NCBI GenBank assembly: GCA_004194705.1
Contig: SADC01001288.1
Span: 558,001 to 622,000 of the forward strand
Origin: Ditylenchus dipsaci
Taxonomy: Eukaryota > Nematoda > Chromadorea > Rhabditida > Anguinidae
DNA: 64,000 bases
Direction of reading: 5' to 3'
The position numbers and the translations under genes were made by a program. Below, piece after piece: positions 1 to 12,957 of this stretch. Under the pieces are notes generated by a model. It worked only from the letters and a program-made list of their open reading frames with translations, had not been told where the DNA came from and made no database searches. Position 1 is the first letter of the stretch. Every line of letters begins with the position of its first letter.

Positions 1-400
1 GGCTTTCTGGGTCACAGGTTCAAACACTATTGGGTGCACACCTTGTTCTTTTTTACTTTACTTTTTTAATTTTCTCCTGCTCTAATAATTTTGTTAGATA
101 GCTAAAAGGCTGATGATCATTTTGACACCCAAACTTCTGAATAAAAGTAGGTAAAAAACGTATGTGCACCCAGTAGTATTCGAATCTGAAACCTAGTTAT
201 AAAGCCCCCTGTGGTTTTTAAATTCTTTACTAGCCTTCTCATCAAAACTTTTTGGCCTATGGGCACGAGATCTCAACAAATTTGATTGAAAGTCGCATAC
301 TGGCTATGCAATGAGACCAAACTCCAATTTAGGGCGAATAACAAATTAGCGAGGTTCTCTTGTAAGATCTAATTATTTTCATTGTAACCATCTGCAGAAA
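1..400. repeat. Foldback repeat with tRNA-like box B words, left part cut by window edge
   Basis: Two inverted arms share the words CACAGGTTC / GTATTCGAAT and TGGGTGCACACC / GTGCACCCAGTA. They are followed by GGCCTATGGG, GAGATCTCA and a segment ending near AATGAGACCAAA. The same arrangement recurs at about 52890-53420, so this is a dispersed family. GGTTCGAA-type words resemble a Pol III box B, but no complete tRNA can be drawn. From about 400 to 1196 I see no gene or recognisable element. Confidence 0.6.
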
Positions 401-1203
401 TTTTAAGTTGGATCACTGTCAGCCCCAGCTCTATAGCATGAAAGTTATTTCAATAGTCCTAGAGTAAAAGAACAGAATTAGATTTGTGCATTATTATTGG
501 ATTTAGAAGTGTTACAAAGATTAGAAATTTATAAATAGCTCCAGCTATGCTTGCTTTCAAAGCCTACAAACAAACTTAAATGCCGATATTTCCACAATCT
601 CTAGGATGTTCTAATATATTGGGTCTTTGTGTTTTCACGGGGATTTTGACACATAATTGCGGGAAGGGTACAACCCGTTTGTTGCAGGAGAATTGAAATT
701 ATTTAAGAGGGTTTTGCAGATGAAGAATACAAAAAAGAAGAAAATATAATAAATCCACCGATTTTGGAGTAAAAGAAAACAATAAAAAAGACTATAAAAG
801 TTCAAATTCACCACGAAGAAATTATTTTTTTGGGCAATCTAAGTCAACAATCTATAGAACTATGCACTCTCATACACCTATGTAAATGTATTGGTTGTAG
901 TATAATTTTCTAAAATACACAGCGAGTATATCAATTACAAGAACATAAAACTAGCTAAATATGTAAAAAACCTATAGATCGAGTCTGACAGGAAATCTTA
1001 CAGGTTCGGATCTCACTGTCAACATGCATACTTTTTTATTTAACATGCTGTTTGGGTGACTTCTATAAGCTGAAACACAAATAATGTCAGGTTTTTTTTA
1101 TCAGATAAAGCTGATTGACCTGTGGCCAACTAATATGAAAAAATAAAATTTGTGACTATTCATGTAAGGTTCGAACTTGCAATAGCCCATCAACCCTCGT
1201 AAA

Positions 1204-1831
1204 AGCCCAAGTGCACGCCACCACCAAAGAGTATTCTTCTCTGAGCTTACCTTTTTCAGTCCCTTAATTTTTTTTCACCACAATCCATTGCAATGTGGAG
1301 TGGGCTGGTCTTTGGCCGCGAAGTGACCAGATACCCTTGGTATTGTCGGTTCGAAAGATGTCAAATAGGTGAAAAATGAAAAAAGTTGGCCTTTAAGGGA
1401 ATCGTTCGAACTGTAAAATGTTAGCCCTAGAATTTTTATGAACTCCTAGTTCTGTTTCGATATTTTTTGATGCGCTTATTACGAGTATCATTCGTATATC
1501 CATCCCTGGGATAGACCCTGAAAATTTCGATTTTCGGATGTCTTGGACGCGATTTGTTGATTTTCTGATTTTTGATTTTCTGATTTCTAAACTGATTTTT
1601 TCAGATTTTAAATATCTAAAAAATAAGCTTGGGGGACCAGGGCATCCGAAAATCGAAATTTCTAGCGTCCATCCCAGGGATGGCTATACGAATGATCAGC
1701 GCATCGAAAAACATGGAAACATGTTAGAAGTTTATAAAAATTCTAGGAGTTATGATTTTACAGTTCGAACGGTTACCTTGTTAGAGAAAAATACTCTTTG
1801 GAGGGGAGCGGACACTTGGGCTGCTGTCATC
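1204..1831. repeat. Foldback element, arms about 300 bp
   Basis: The outer arms are AGCCCAAGTGC...AAAGAGTATTCTTCTCT on the left and its complement AGAGAAAAATACTCTTTGG...CACTTGGGCT on the right. Inner arms around ATCGAAA and GGGATGG also pair. Related arms occur at 44250-44300 (single) and 49325-49510 (pair). The open frame at 1538-1861 lies inside this palindrome and is not a gene. No convincing target-site duplication was seen. Confidence 0.6.
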
Positions 1832-2021
1832 AACTTTACACTTTTACCTACTGAACTATGAAAACCATAGTCCACATTTCAAACCCCTAAATATTGTTTT
1901 AAAAATTCAGACAGAGAAAAACAGAAAATGAAGGAGAAAAAAGAAGTGCTTAAGAACAAAAAAGAAGAACAACTATCCGAGCAGACTATCCTGGTCTTTA
2001 GCCTTAAATAAATTGAGCTGT

Positions 2022-5000
2022 TTAGCCCATCTTGGTGAACGAGTTGGTGTGGTTCTGTTGCATGCTCGTGGCTGGCTGATGATGGTGCTGATGCGAGTGG
2101 TGGTTGAGCAAATTGTTCAAGTGGTGATGCCCACCACTACTGCCAGCCACAGGGTGGAAAGCAGCTGCGAAATCGGCTCCTGCTCCACCCATACTATTTG
2201 CATAAGCCATGGCTGCATCGTATACAGCTTGCTGTTGAGCGAGCTGTTGAACCGCCGCCAAATCTCTAGGATTTATTAGACCGCTAGGACCACCTCCACT
2301 ACTGCTGCTGAGACCCTGACCATTGTTGCTGGCACTACTCCGGCCGGACGGTGACATCCCGAAAGCTGATTGAGAGAAACCGTTGAAAACTGAAATTGGA
2401 AATTATCAGAATAAAAGCTTCAAAAAGTTAGAGCCCTACTTGTAGGATATAGCACTCCAGCATTACTAGCATAAGGTGGTATGCGTGGCATGTAGCTAGC
2501 ATAAGCTAAAAATATGCGAAAATTTATGATTTGTTTAGAGCGAAATTCAACGATTTTCTTACCAAGGAGTTGTTCTGGAGCCAGTCCATACAAATTCCGT
2601 GCGGCAGCTGCCCTGCTTTTGTTGAGTTGGACCGGCAACATGACTTCTTTTGGCTGAGCCTAAATTGTAAAACATATAGATGATAAATATTTCAAGAGAT
2701 TTTCGGTTTACCTTCTTGCACTCAACCATCTTGCTAAAAAAAGAATTATTTTTGTTTTTAGAATATCTATTAGATGATTTACCCATTGATTTCGTGGAAG
2801 TGGATTTCACAAACTTTGTCGCTGACATCGTCATCCTCAAAAGTTATGAATCCAAACCCTAAAAAGTATGAACTACCGTATTTTCTCTAATTATAGACTG
2901 GGTCTATAATTTTGCGGTTTCACGGAAATCAGAAACTTGAAAGATATTTTTCATCACTCAACCAAAATCTAAAAAGCGGAAAACCGCACGGTTTCCGCTT
3001 TCAAACCCGCACGGTCAGCAGCACCTACCTCTTTCCCGGCATCAGCACCGGGACCGGTTCGGTGCTGCACCTGTTGCCGTTACAGGACTGCTTGGGGCCG
3101 AGCCAAACCATTTTCTTTTAGAGTTCTACCTCGTTCTGGTCACTGGAACTTGTCAAACAGAGGGTAACACTTTACTTAACCCCCCCGGCTGACCCACTTT
3201 TGGTGAAAATTTTTAAAAACCGATTACATATTCGTGCTTCTCGACCCCGATTTGGGCGCGAATTGACCAATCGTTTCCGAGAAAGTGAAAAAAAATTTCA
3301 AACCACAGGGGGGAGGGGGTATGATGGATTTCTAAAAATTTGAATTGGCGCCTTTTGAATTTTAAAGGGATTTAGGGCTGGATTGGGAGGGGAATTGGGG
3401 TGGTGGTATACTAGGTCAAGTAAAGTCAAGCCAAACAGGGTATCTATATGCATTTAGCGCATTTCCTCAAATTGGCCACCATGATGGCTTATTTTTCAAT
3501 CGCACTCCAGGTCAGATATTTTTTATTGTGTCAATTCCCTTTTAATTGTAATTTTTATTTTTTACATCTACCTTCCGATGCATTATTTTAGGATCTCTCA
3601 AAAAATAATAGTCATATTTCCCTATTTTTCAAATCATTTTTTTATCTCCTGAATCAAAAAAAATTGACTGCTGAGTCTCAGTTATTTTTTGTCCAAGTTC
3701 CCATGACGGCTCATATAGAGCAGGGGCTGTGTTTCTGCTTCCCACCCTAAAACACACTTGGTTGCTGCAGGCAGGCAAAATTAGCAGTAGTCAAGAAGAG
3801 GCACCAGGGTATACGAGAGTATATATCCAGCCCCTTCCAAAAAAGTGAAGGCTTTAAAGTGTCACTCATTCCAACAACCACACCAAAAATTGATTTGTAC
3901 TCTTTGCTTAAACTTCACAGCAAATGCTACCCATTTACCATGGTTCGGTGAAGGAAATGTATGTGTGCACACAATTCAGTTTAATATTCCCTTAAAATTC
4001 AAAGCCATACAAGTAGCAGTACCTCTATGTCGTTGAGTGGATTTATCGAACATTAGCATGGCATCCTCTATCTGCAAAATCAGAATAGAAGTTCTAGGCA
4101 ATAGTGGTTGTAAAATATTGAATTTAAGGTATAAAGGCAAAAAAGCAAGATTTGTGTGCATGAATAGCTACCGTATTCACTCTATTAACTCCTCACCTAG
4201 GAGTTAGGGAGTTAGGGTTAGAGTTAGAGTATAACTCCACAAGCCATGTTTTTTCACTAGGATTGAGGAGTTAGGACTATTTTTAATTAAAATTTCAAGA
4301 TTTTTTAGGGATTGAAAAATAACTCACAATGATGAGTTAAAGTGGGAGTTACTTAGATTTGAAAAAGTGGTCTCCATGGCGCAGTGCGTTTGGCCCGATG
4401 GCCCAATGGCCCAAAATGTGTTGCAGGTCCGATTCCACATGGTCACATCATATTCATTTTGGCTTGTTTGGCCAGTTCTAGGTGTAATTTGGGTAGCTGC
4501 TTCCGAATCTAGCATCAAAAAAGTCTAATTCCCTCTAAAACTGGTCCAACAAGCCAAAATAAATAGCATGCCAGCACGTGGGATCGAACCTGCAACACCA
4601 TTTTCGGACAACTTTTTTGCTTTTTACTTACGCACTGCGCCATGGAGGACACTTTTTCAAGGCTAACTAGCCTTCTCCTTCTCTTTTTAATAGAGTAAAT
4701 ACACTTTTTTTGTTAAAAAGTTACTTTTCCATATTGCTGGAAGTAGTTTTTCATGTCTTCAAGTGTAGACGAGCTAGAGAGACCACCAATGAACACTTTC
4801 TTTGTCTTAACCACCATCTAAAGTAGAGCAAAGCAAAGTGATAGAAAGGTGGGGGGATGCCCCTCTTGGTGCAAGAATAAGTTTACAAGCAATACTTTGG
4901 GTTGCGTTCGCTTCGGGAATGCCACTTTGGGATCAATTTTCTTGCCATCAAGCTCGTGCACCTCATCTGCCAGTACTTTGTCTACACTAAAAAATAAGAA

Positions 5001-8000
5001 AATGACTGAACTAAAATTCTGAAGAAAATTAATAAGAAAATTACAAAAGATTTTCGGCTTATTTAAAAATTTCCCCATAATAAAAAGTGTCCTGGGCAGG
5101 CCTGTGCACGGGCCGGCCCGGCCCGGGCCGGCCCGGCCCGGGCCGTGATTTTTGAGGCCCGGGCCGGGCCGGGCCCAACTTTCAAAATTGCTTACGGGCC
5201 GGGCCGGGCCGGGCTCGAAAATCGACGGGCCGGGCCGGCCCGGAATTTATTAATCTTAAATATACCTTATCAAATCCAACTTTAAAAAAAAAATTTTAAG
5301 TCTTGTATCAAAATGTAGTCACGGATTTCGGGTTTTCAACAATTTGTTGACTGACTTACTGGAATTTTTAAAAGTTTGAAGAAAGTTCTGTTCATACAAA
5401 GACTTGTTTTTGAAACTTTTTTGAAATCGCATTGAATCAATTAATGGCTTGTTAGAAAGCTTAAATCCAGGGCTATGTAATAGTGTGAAATTTTTAGAAA
5501 TAAAAATTCGAAACAAGTCAAAAAAGTTCCTGGGGCCGTAGTAACAATCGCGGTAACAACCAAAAGTAACGTGGCTAAAAGTAAAATATCTCAAAGCAGC
5601 TTTTTGCAAACAAAAATGGACAAGTTTTATCTTCAGATTTACTTACAATCATTTGAATCACTCATCCGTGATCGCAGCTAGCACTTAACACGTAAAATAC
5701 CGGTTGTTACATTGGTTTATTTCGATGCAGAGTTTAACGCTGAGCACGCCTGTGTTATTAGTTTTTCAAAATTCGCACTAAGAATATGAGAAACGGCCCA
5801 TTTTTGAAACCTTGTTTTTCGCGTTTTTAAGCTATCGTTAATTTTCATTTTTCTTATGATTTCTATAAATTTTTGTATTGTTTTTTATACCGTCGGAAAG
5901 CCCAGAATTAGAGCTTTCTAACGGTATATCACACTGCCAAAAATAATTCTGAAATATTGTACTACCAGCAAAAAGAATGATTTTCGCCACTTTTTGTAAA
6001 CGTATTTTTTTGAATAAAAAGTCAAAATTTTTCGCGATTCCAAAAATCCTTACGGCTCTACTATAGCGCAAAAGACAGAGCAATTAAAATGGAACATTCT
6101 TGTGCAAAAAAATAAAGTAAAACATGGCAGAAAACAGGCTTTCTTAGTGTTTAACAAGACTCTCAAAAAAGTTCGAAAACGATTTTTACGTAAAACTTAA
6201 ATTTCGCTGTAGAAACCTAGATTTTTGACATCGGATTCGTGTTTAGCATGGTCAATTTGCTTATGGAACTGCCCTCAAAGCTTACAACTTGCTGTGAAAT
6301 TTCAAATTCCGCTCAAGACAAAAAAAAGTGAGGCTAAAAATAGAATTTATCGTACAGGGTTGAACTGATTACTATTAAGCTTGTTTAGGTTTTTTTCGTT
6401 TAGGTAATTCTGAAGATACAACTTGTCTATTTCGTTTGCAAAAAACTGCTTTGCAAAAAGTGGACTGAATCCCGAGATATTTCACTCCTGACTTGGAAAC
6501 TGAGTATTTTAAGGAATAAAATTAGGTACAGCGATGAGTCAATTGATGAAAAAGAGTAGAAAAACTTTTTTACATAATCAATATTTCTCTATTTGTGTTA
6601 GAAAATAAATAATAGAAAAAATATTGCGTTTCGAGTGATGTTGAATAATAAAATCTCCCACTCTATTTTTTGCTTGATTTTTTGAATATGTTAGAAATTG
6701 CACTGACAGTTGACTATACTACGGGCCAGCCCGGCCGGCCCGGGCCGGGCCGGGCCCGAAAAAAAAATTAGGTTCCGGGCCGGGCTGGGCCGGGCCCAAA
6801 AAAAAATGTCCGGGCCGGGCCGGGCCGCGAAAAAGTGGGCCCGTGCACAGGCCTGGTCCTGGGGCGTTTCTATGTAAAACATCCTCTACCTAATCCTCGT
6901 TTAACCTGTTGAGTGCATAGAAGTAAAAAAAACAAGAAGATTTTTCTGATATAAAAGCTCCTAACTAGCTTGAATTTAATGTCGCAGTTTTTTTTAAATT
7001 CGGTCGTGTCGCATTCGGAATCTCTGTGTTTTTATTGGACGCCCTGTATGTTTAATTGTTTCTCTAATTGTATATCCATTCATATTTTCTCAAATAAAAG
7101 CCTATCCCACAACTTTTTGACTAAGATTCGGGAGTCAAGGCCATTTTTTATTTAAAAATTTCAATATTTTATGGGATCGAAAAACATAGGCATTGTGGCT
7201 CAACGAGATAATTTTTTATTGAAATTGAATAAAATGGGTTAAACATAGTTCACGGTCAACTTAGGGACTAGGTGGTATTTGCGAGAAAAGTTATTTGCCG
7301 AACGTATGTTTTGCCAAAACGACATTTGCGTCATCGATCACATTCACATCTGGCTTTTTGATTTCGTCTTCTGAAAAAGCGAAATATTAAAGAAATCGAA
7401 ACGGCAAATGTCGCTTTGGCAGATGGCAATGGCGCAAAGTTCGCTTTTGGCAAATGATTTTTGGTGCGAATATCATCTAGCCAACGGAGGCACGGTTAAA
7501 TCTATCCTACAGTCAGCCATAGTTTAACAGTTTACAGTTAGCTAGACCTTACAGTTGACTACAGCAATATAAAAACAAAAAAGTTCTAGTTAAGAAAGAC
7601 ATATTATAAGTTTTGTTTTAGAGGACCGACGGGATGTCCAAAATTTGATATGGTGGTGACAGATATATTCCACTGTCTCTCACTGTACTCTTTCGAGTTA
7701 TTTTGAACGCATCAAAAGAGTTCAGTGAGAGACGAAAAATAACTGTCACCACCATTTCAAATTTTGCACATGCCGCTGCGTGCAAAAGCCATGGTCTTTT
7801 AATTAGCTTGAATTCATGATTATACCTGCTTGGATCTGCAAAAGTTATAAATCCGAAGCCCCTAAAAATTATATCAATTATATGCAGTAACCAACTATAC
7901 AATTTATACGATACAAACCTTGCTCTTTTAGTGGCTGGATCTCTCATTACCATGCACTCCTAAAGAACAAGATTAGCAAGCAATCCTATCAATCATCAGA

Positions 8001-8982
8001 AGCACTGATGGCAAATAAAAATTATTGAAACCCACATTAACATCTCCAAATTTGCAGAAGTAATCTCGTAAGTTTTCTGCTGAAGTCTGCCAGGATAATC
8101 CACCAATAAACATCTTGCTGAAAATTACTCGCATCATTTAAAATTCTGATTTTCTGATGCCTGCTAAATATTTTTCAAGTTTAATGTCAACTCTTAACAA
8201 CTTAATGATATTATCCAGCTCAATCCACCAAAGGGCACTTGTTTACTTGGAGGGACGCATTTTTTAATATTTTGTAAATCTTTGTTAAATTAATCCTAAG
8301 TAATTTTTACATCATTTTAAAGATGAAAATGCTATTTTCGGATTCTTTTCTATATAAAAATCGGAATTTTAAGAAAAAAACTTTTGACCGAAATTTGACC
8401 TTTTGCCTTGGGGGACCAAGGCAAATGGTCTTAGTCAAATTTTGGTCAAAAAACTTTTCTTCAAAAAACTGACTTTCACGTAGAAAAGAATCAGATTTAG
8501 CACTTTAATCGTAAAAGGAAGAAAAATTACTTATGACTTATTTCATTTAACTATGATTTACGAAATATTAAAAATGCAAACAGCCCCCCCTCTCCGCAAA
8601 TTTGAATATCCAAACTTTGCGGCTATGGTTGTCGGATCGGATGTCCAATTTCGGGTGATTTCGGATATTATCTTTTTCATTCCCTTATTTTCACTATTTC
8701 TTTGAAGAAAATTACAAAACCGCTTTCTATGATTACTACTTCAGCTTCAAAACAGGTTGAGTTAATATCTGAAGCTTTACAATAATTTTTTTGCACTTAC
8801 CCCGGATCGTTGGAAGGATTGGACTCATCACCGCTTTCTCCGCCAGCTTCCTCCAAATGGGAAGGACACTCTTCTTCTTGCTCTTTGTTGGCGGTGGTGC
8901 TGCTGGAAGTGGCGTTGCAGGTGGTCTCATTTTCGCTGCTTGGGACGTTGGTACTGTTCTCGCCACCATTTTGGTTGATCAT
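2022..8982 (-). CDS. msi: Musashi-family RNA-binding protein, 12 coding exons
   Basis: RNA-binding translational regulator with two RRM domains, expected to act in cytoplasmic mRNA control. Coding exons (minus strand order): 8801-8982, 8036-8117, 7919-7959, 7826-7861, 4896-4986, 4725-4817, 4023-4071, 2783-2858, 2712-2733, 2563-2659, 2440-2505, 2022-2389. They total 1203 nt, 400 aa plus stop, and every splice phase closes. RRM1 starts [12 protein letters not shown], with RNP1 RGFGFITF. The inter-RRM linker carries the Musashi signature [14 protein letters not shown]2 starts [12 protein letters not shown], with RNP1 HRGFGFITF and the tail INGKMVECKKAQPKEVM. The N-terminal 60 residues are Ser/Thr/Glu-rich and the C-terminus is Ala/Gln/His-rich. 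Exon 9 is 22 nt and the intron before it 49 nt. The 2.8-kb intron 4987-7825 holds a DNA element. The start is the first ATG in the first exon; upstream exons are untested. Confidence 0.95.
2859..4022. other. Musashi intron 7, one-ended repeat fragment
   Basis: At 2877 the sequence begins CCGTATTTTCTCTAAT, the left end of a TA-flanked family seen intact elsewhere in the window, but no matching right end follows. At 2975-3000 AGCGGAAA and TTTCCGCT form a short hairpin. The rest shows nothing recognisable. Confidence 0.5.
4171..4705. repeat. CCGTATT-type element containing a tRNA-like foldback
   Basis: The left end CCGTATTCACTCTATTAACTCC and the right end TTTTTAATAGAGTAAATAC match the TA-flanked family described at 31505. 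Inside, 4365-4650 has arms CTCCATGGCGCAGTGCG and CGCACTGCGCCATGGAG. Next to them stand GCAGGTCCGATTCC and GGATCGAACCTGCAAC, which look like Pol III box A and box B words facing each other. It lies in Musashi intron 6. A second such tRNA-like foldback lies at 43533-43815. Confidence 0.55.
5097..6855. mobile_element. Non-autonomous hAT-like element with GGGCCGGGCC arrays, 8-bp TSD
   Basis: The terminal inverted repeat is CAGGCCTGTGCACGGGCC at the left and its exact complement at the right. The flanking target-site duplication GTCCTGGG (5089-5096 and 6856-6863) is 8 bp and exact. Both ends continue as GC-rich GGGCCGGGCC-type arrays at about 5110-5240 and 6723-6835, set in otherwise AT-rich DNA. 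The interior of about 1.5 kb has no frame resembling a transposase. It is inserted in Musashi intron 4. A short relative lies at 59514-59699. Confidence 0.85.
8240..8590. repeat. Foldback repeat centred on GGGGGACCAAGGCAAA
   Basis: Arms pair across the window: TTTACTTGGAGGGACGCATTT / AAATGCAAACAGCCCCCC, AAGTAATTTTTAC / AAATTACTTATGA, and GACCGAAATTTGACC / GGTCAAATTTTGGTC. The centre carries TTGGGGGACCAAGGCAAA, a word repeated at many places in the window. It lies in Musashi intron 1. Confidence 0.5.
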
Positions 8983-9769
8983 TTTGGAAGTGGAGGGTAG
9001 GAAAAATGAAACTACTAATACTAATTTGAGGACAGAGTGGAGGAGAACAGTTTCTCCAACACTAAATTATTACTACTACTCTAGCACAGGGGGCAATATA
9101 AACCTAAAGTACATTTATTACTAACTAGAACATCGACTAGCCTCCTCTAACCTCCTCTAGCGACGGCACACAATTCAGCTAGGCATATAATATAGTGATG
9201 TTATATACAGTTGTGCTGCTCATCAACACCTGGAAATCACCCACTTTTATACATAATCAAATTTATACCACAATTTATATGCAGACTTTGCTAAATTTAT
9301 ACAGAATTCAATCATTATAAGCCCTTCTTTGGAAAATCACCAAATTAGCGGTATATTTTTTATTCGTACAGTCAACTCTCGATGTAACACCATCCCCTCA
9401 AGTTCGTTCCCGCCCAGAGTCCAGTGCTGCCCTTTCAAAATTTCCGGCTCCGGATCTGGCTCCCGCCTCCGTTGGGGCAAATTTTTCGCTCCGGATCTGG
9501 CTCCCGGCTCTGGGAGGAAAAAGACGACCATTCGGCTTTGTTGGTGCATGGTCTATCCAGTAGACCTGAGGCTGGATTATATAAAAAAATTTAAATGATA
9601 AGAGTTCTTCACAAGACAAAAAAGATTAATTCGAAAATTTTTGCGGGTGAATTTACCGTGGCTGAATCCACTGGCGGGTGAGTTTACCGAAGGGTGAATA
9701 CCGCGGGTGAATTTACTGCGGGTGAATTTACCTAGAGCCTGAAAATACGAAACTATCAATGGTACAAAC

Positions 9770-9964
9770 TAGGGTTGGGTCCCGGGAATATTCCCGGTCC
9801 GAATCTTTTTGGTGTGTTTTTTTAGCAATTTTGATTGATTTTTTATAATTTGAAAAAAATTGAGTTATTTGGGGTTAAAAGATTCGGACCGAATCGGACC
9901 GGAAAAAAAGATTTAGACCGGGAATATTCCCGAAAAAGATTCGGATCGGTCTATTTCCAACCTA
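9770..9964. mobile_element. Small hAT-like MITE, 8-bp TSD GTACAAAC
   Basis: The ends are TAGGGTTGGGTCCCGGG and its diverged complement ATTTCCAACCTA. The palindrome CGGGAATATTCCCGG recurs inside near both ends. GTACAAAC occurs immediately outside both ends (9762-9769 and 9965-9972). The whole 195 bp can fold on itself. Confidence 0.75.
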
Positions 9965-10110
9965 GTACAAACACATATATTGTTAGATTATCGACCAAAA
10001 CACATGTTAAATATGTTAACGAAAAGTCAACACGTGAAAAATAAAATGTTATTAACTGCTAAAGAAATCAGATTGCCCTATTCAGGATTTGAAGGTTCTT
10101 TTACCCAGTA

Positions 10111-10194
10111 CAGTCGAATATCTCCATAGTGGTCACCATAGCGAATGACTAGACCGACCACCATGCAGGGGATCAACATGCAGAGATTCGACTG
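10111..10194. mobile_element. Tiny pogo-like MITE, TA-flanked
   Basis: The ends CAGTCGAATATCTC and GAGATTCGACTG pair, with TA on each side. At 84 bp it is little more than two ends. CAGTCGAA-type ends are shared with the larger elements at 29092 and 47842. Confidence 0.6.
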
Positions 10195-11570
10195 TAGCCC
10201 GTTCTATTAACAATAATAAAATTTTAAGTACTTCTAACGTTAGAAATTTTCATATCAAACACACTTTTGCTGACGCTTAAAAAAGCGCTGCTATAAAAAA
10301 GACCAAAGAATAACAAAAACATCAAAAAGGCTTATCGATTATACAATGACTGCTCTCGTTTGCAAAAAATCATGATAAGAACAAACAAAACGAAATTTTT
10401 TTAATTAACCTAAAAAACTTCTTACTTTTTTGCACAAACTGTAATCGACTATTTATTGAGAGAAAATTTTCTTCCCGCGAGGGTCTAACATTTTCGACTA
10501 CAATTTTTGATTTTTTTTTAATTTGGTTTTGAAATTTAAAAAAGTGTCAAGAAAAAAATTAAAAAGAGCATGAAGTCAGACTTTAAAGGCAACAAATCAA
10601 TTTGATCCAATTATTTTGGTCAATATGTAGTTGCAAAGCTTTCCGAAAATCTCGGGTGCCGGCGGCAGCTGTAAAAAACCCAATGGCGTCGAGCTTGTAA
10701 AAATCGTCGCTAAAGAAAACCCTCCTAGTCCACGTCTTTGTTTTCGGAGTACCGCGAACACACTCTTATATTACAGTTAACTACAGTTCACAATTGACCA
10801 CAGTTGACTAACCTACAGCTAACTGTATTCTAAAATCGACCGCCAATGCAAAATCACAAAAAAACAAATGCTTTCAATTAAACTCAAAGCTTCTTTCACA
10901 ACCATTCTCCAATCCAAATAGAGTAAATCAATCACTTAGAAAAATAAAATAGAAGTCAGCAGTACTAGTATAACCATAAAAAGAATCCCTTCTTCTACAA
11001 ACCTATCAAGAGTTGGGGGCAAGAAAGGGCAGATCTTTTTGACAACCGTCAACTTTCTTGATGCTGCTGTTGCTGCCAGACCGGTTTTCTCTTGCGCATT
11101 TTGAGAGAGCAAGGGGTGCAGCATCCCACATAATTCATCTGTTTCCCACACACACAAATCAATCAATAGCCCCCACCTAGCAGCAGGAAAGAGAGTTTTT
11201 TGAGGGTAGGCAAGAGTGGGGGAAAATGTTGTTTTGTTGATGCTGCTGCAGCTAAAAAAATTCTATTCTTCTTCTCTATTTTTCCCTGCTGCCATGTTGT
11301 CAAATTTTGAAGGGGGTTGAAGATTTTGGAAAAGAGACTAAGTTTTAGTTCCTTTTTATTTGAGAAGGGAAATGAAAATACATCAGTCTTGCTCCACCTT
11401 TTACAGGTTTGATTTTGTGAGTTTGTTTTTTGTTAAAAACAATCAGACCTTTTTGTCTATTAAACTTGAAAATGGTAATGGGGCAATAACAGCACTTCCA
11501 TCAAAAACATGTGAAAAGAGTGTGAAAATAGGTTATTGCAAATACAGAGGTAAAAAAAGGCTTTTTGTTT

Positions 11571-12130
11571 AGGGTTGTGAAAATTGGCCCAATTTTGAAA
11601 TCGAGCCAAATTTGGCCCGAAATTGCCAATCTTGGCCAAGATTGAATTTTCGGCTCAGGGCTTCAACGTATAGAAATATAAAGCCATAATAACTGCATAA
11701 GACTAAAATATTAATTGATAAGGTGAAAATAAACAAAAAATCTTTGAAAACACATATAAAAATGCTTTTTTAATCTTAAAGTCACTTCGAAATTTTTAAT
11801 TTCCCCTTGAGACAACAAAATTTCAAACTTCGAAAAAATTCGGCAATATTTTAAATATTTGTTGTCTCGAGAGGAGCTGAAAATTTAGCGATGTCTTTCA
11901 TGCTTAGCATGTCAACAACCTGCAGGTTAACCGTCGTTACAGTTCAAATTTCAAATAAAAAAGGTTTATAGTTCAAAAACACGACAAAATAATTGATGAT
12001 AAAGTCAAATAGTAAGATCGAAACGATAAATCATGTGGCCCAGAATTCAAAAAACAATTTTTAAATCTTGGCCAAGATTGGCCCAACTTTCAAGCCAATC
12101 TTGGCGCCAATATCGGCAACGCTCAACCCT
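11571..12130. repeat. Foldback repeat with TTGGCCAAGATT words
   Basis: The ends AGGGTTG and CAACCCT pair. Just inside, AATCTTGGCCAAGATT appears on both sides with GGCCCAA / TTGGGCC words. No clear target-site duplication was found, so assignment to a superfamily is open. Confidence 0.5.
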
Positions 12131-12957
12131 ATTTTTTCAGCATTCATCTTCAAAAAGTTGCCATTCAAAGCAAATCCCAAATACTTTTTTCAGTTTTTGA
12201 ATTTAAAAAAATCGAGTAATCAGTGTAGCTAGATATCGCTGACTCAAAATACTCTATTTTTACCAATACAACTACAATTTTGAGTATATGCTAGTTGTGC
12301 ACTTTCACAAAACATTTTTAGAATTATCACTAGAAACAGGAACATTTAGCACCAAACGGCACCCAAATAGAATAAAGGAGAATAAAGGCCAGAAGCTGAT
12401 GACCAAAAAACAGATGAGTCTGTTTAGCTCTATCAGGTTTTGTGAGGTCATAACCAAATCAATACATACACAGATACATGCAGCAGCATAGCACGTGGAT
12501 CATTCCAAATTATCCAGCTGCTGCTTAAAAAACATGTGAATTTTATTCGAAGATTGCTATTAGGCAATACAGATGGTATGGACACGCTTATAATTTTTTT
12601 TCAAAAAACAGTCTCTTTTGTTGCAAGTTGCAAATAAATTTTTGGTGAACCATCTAGAGTATTTCCACCAATAAGGCGACCTGTTTAAATTCAAAAAAGG
12701 TATGTGGCGTTCCGTTTTCAGCCTTTTTTTTTAAATTTCTGTCACGGAAGTTACCACCTATTTTGTAGCTCATCTCACTGGCTACAAAAGGATGCTTGCT
12801 TGCCTCAGAAAAGTCTTAAAAAATTGTCTCAAAACCACGATGCCAAGAACACGATTTTGAACGCAAGGGGCCACCTTATTGGAAGAAATAAGGTACGTTT
12901 GCAAAATGTCAAACATCGATGAAACCGCCAAAAGGCTTTGGTCGTACCAAGTTTTAA

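Noticed and set aside
2734..2782. An insertion in Musashi RRM2 (frame reading [18 protein letters not shown])
   Set aside because: It is a 49-nt intron with GTAAAT...TTTTTTTAG. Removing it restores INGKMVECKK, as in other Musashi proteins.
5100..5240. CpG island or promoter at the GC-rich block
   Set aside because: It is the end array of a mobile element with an exact partner at 6723-6835 and flanking duplication.
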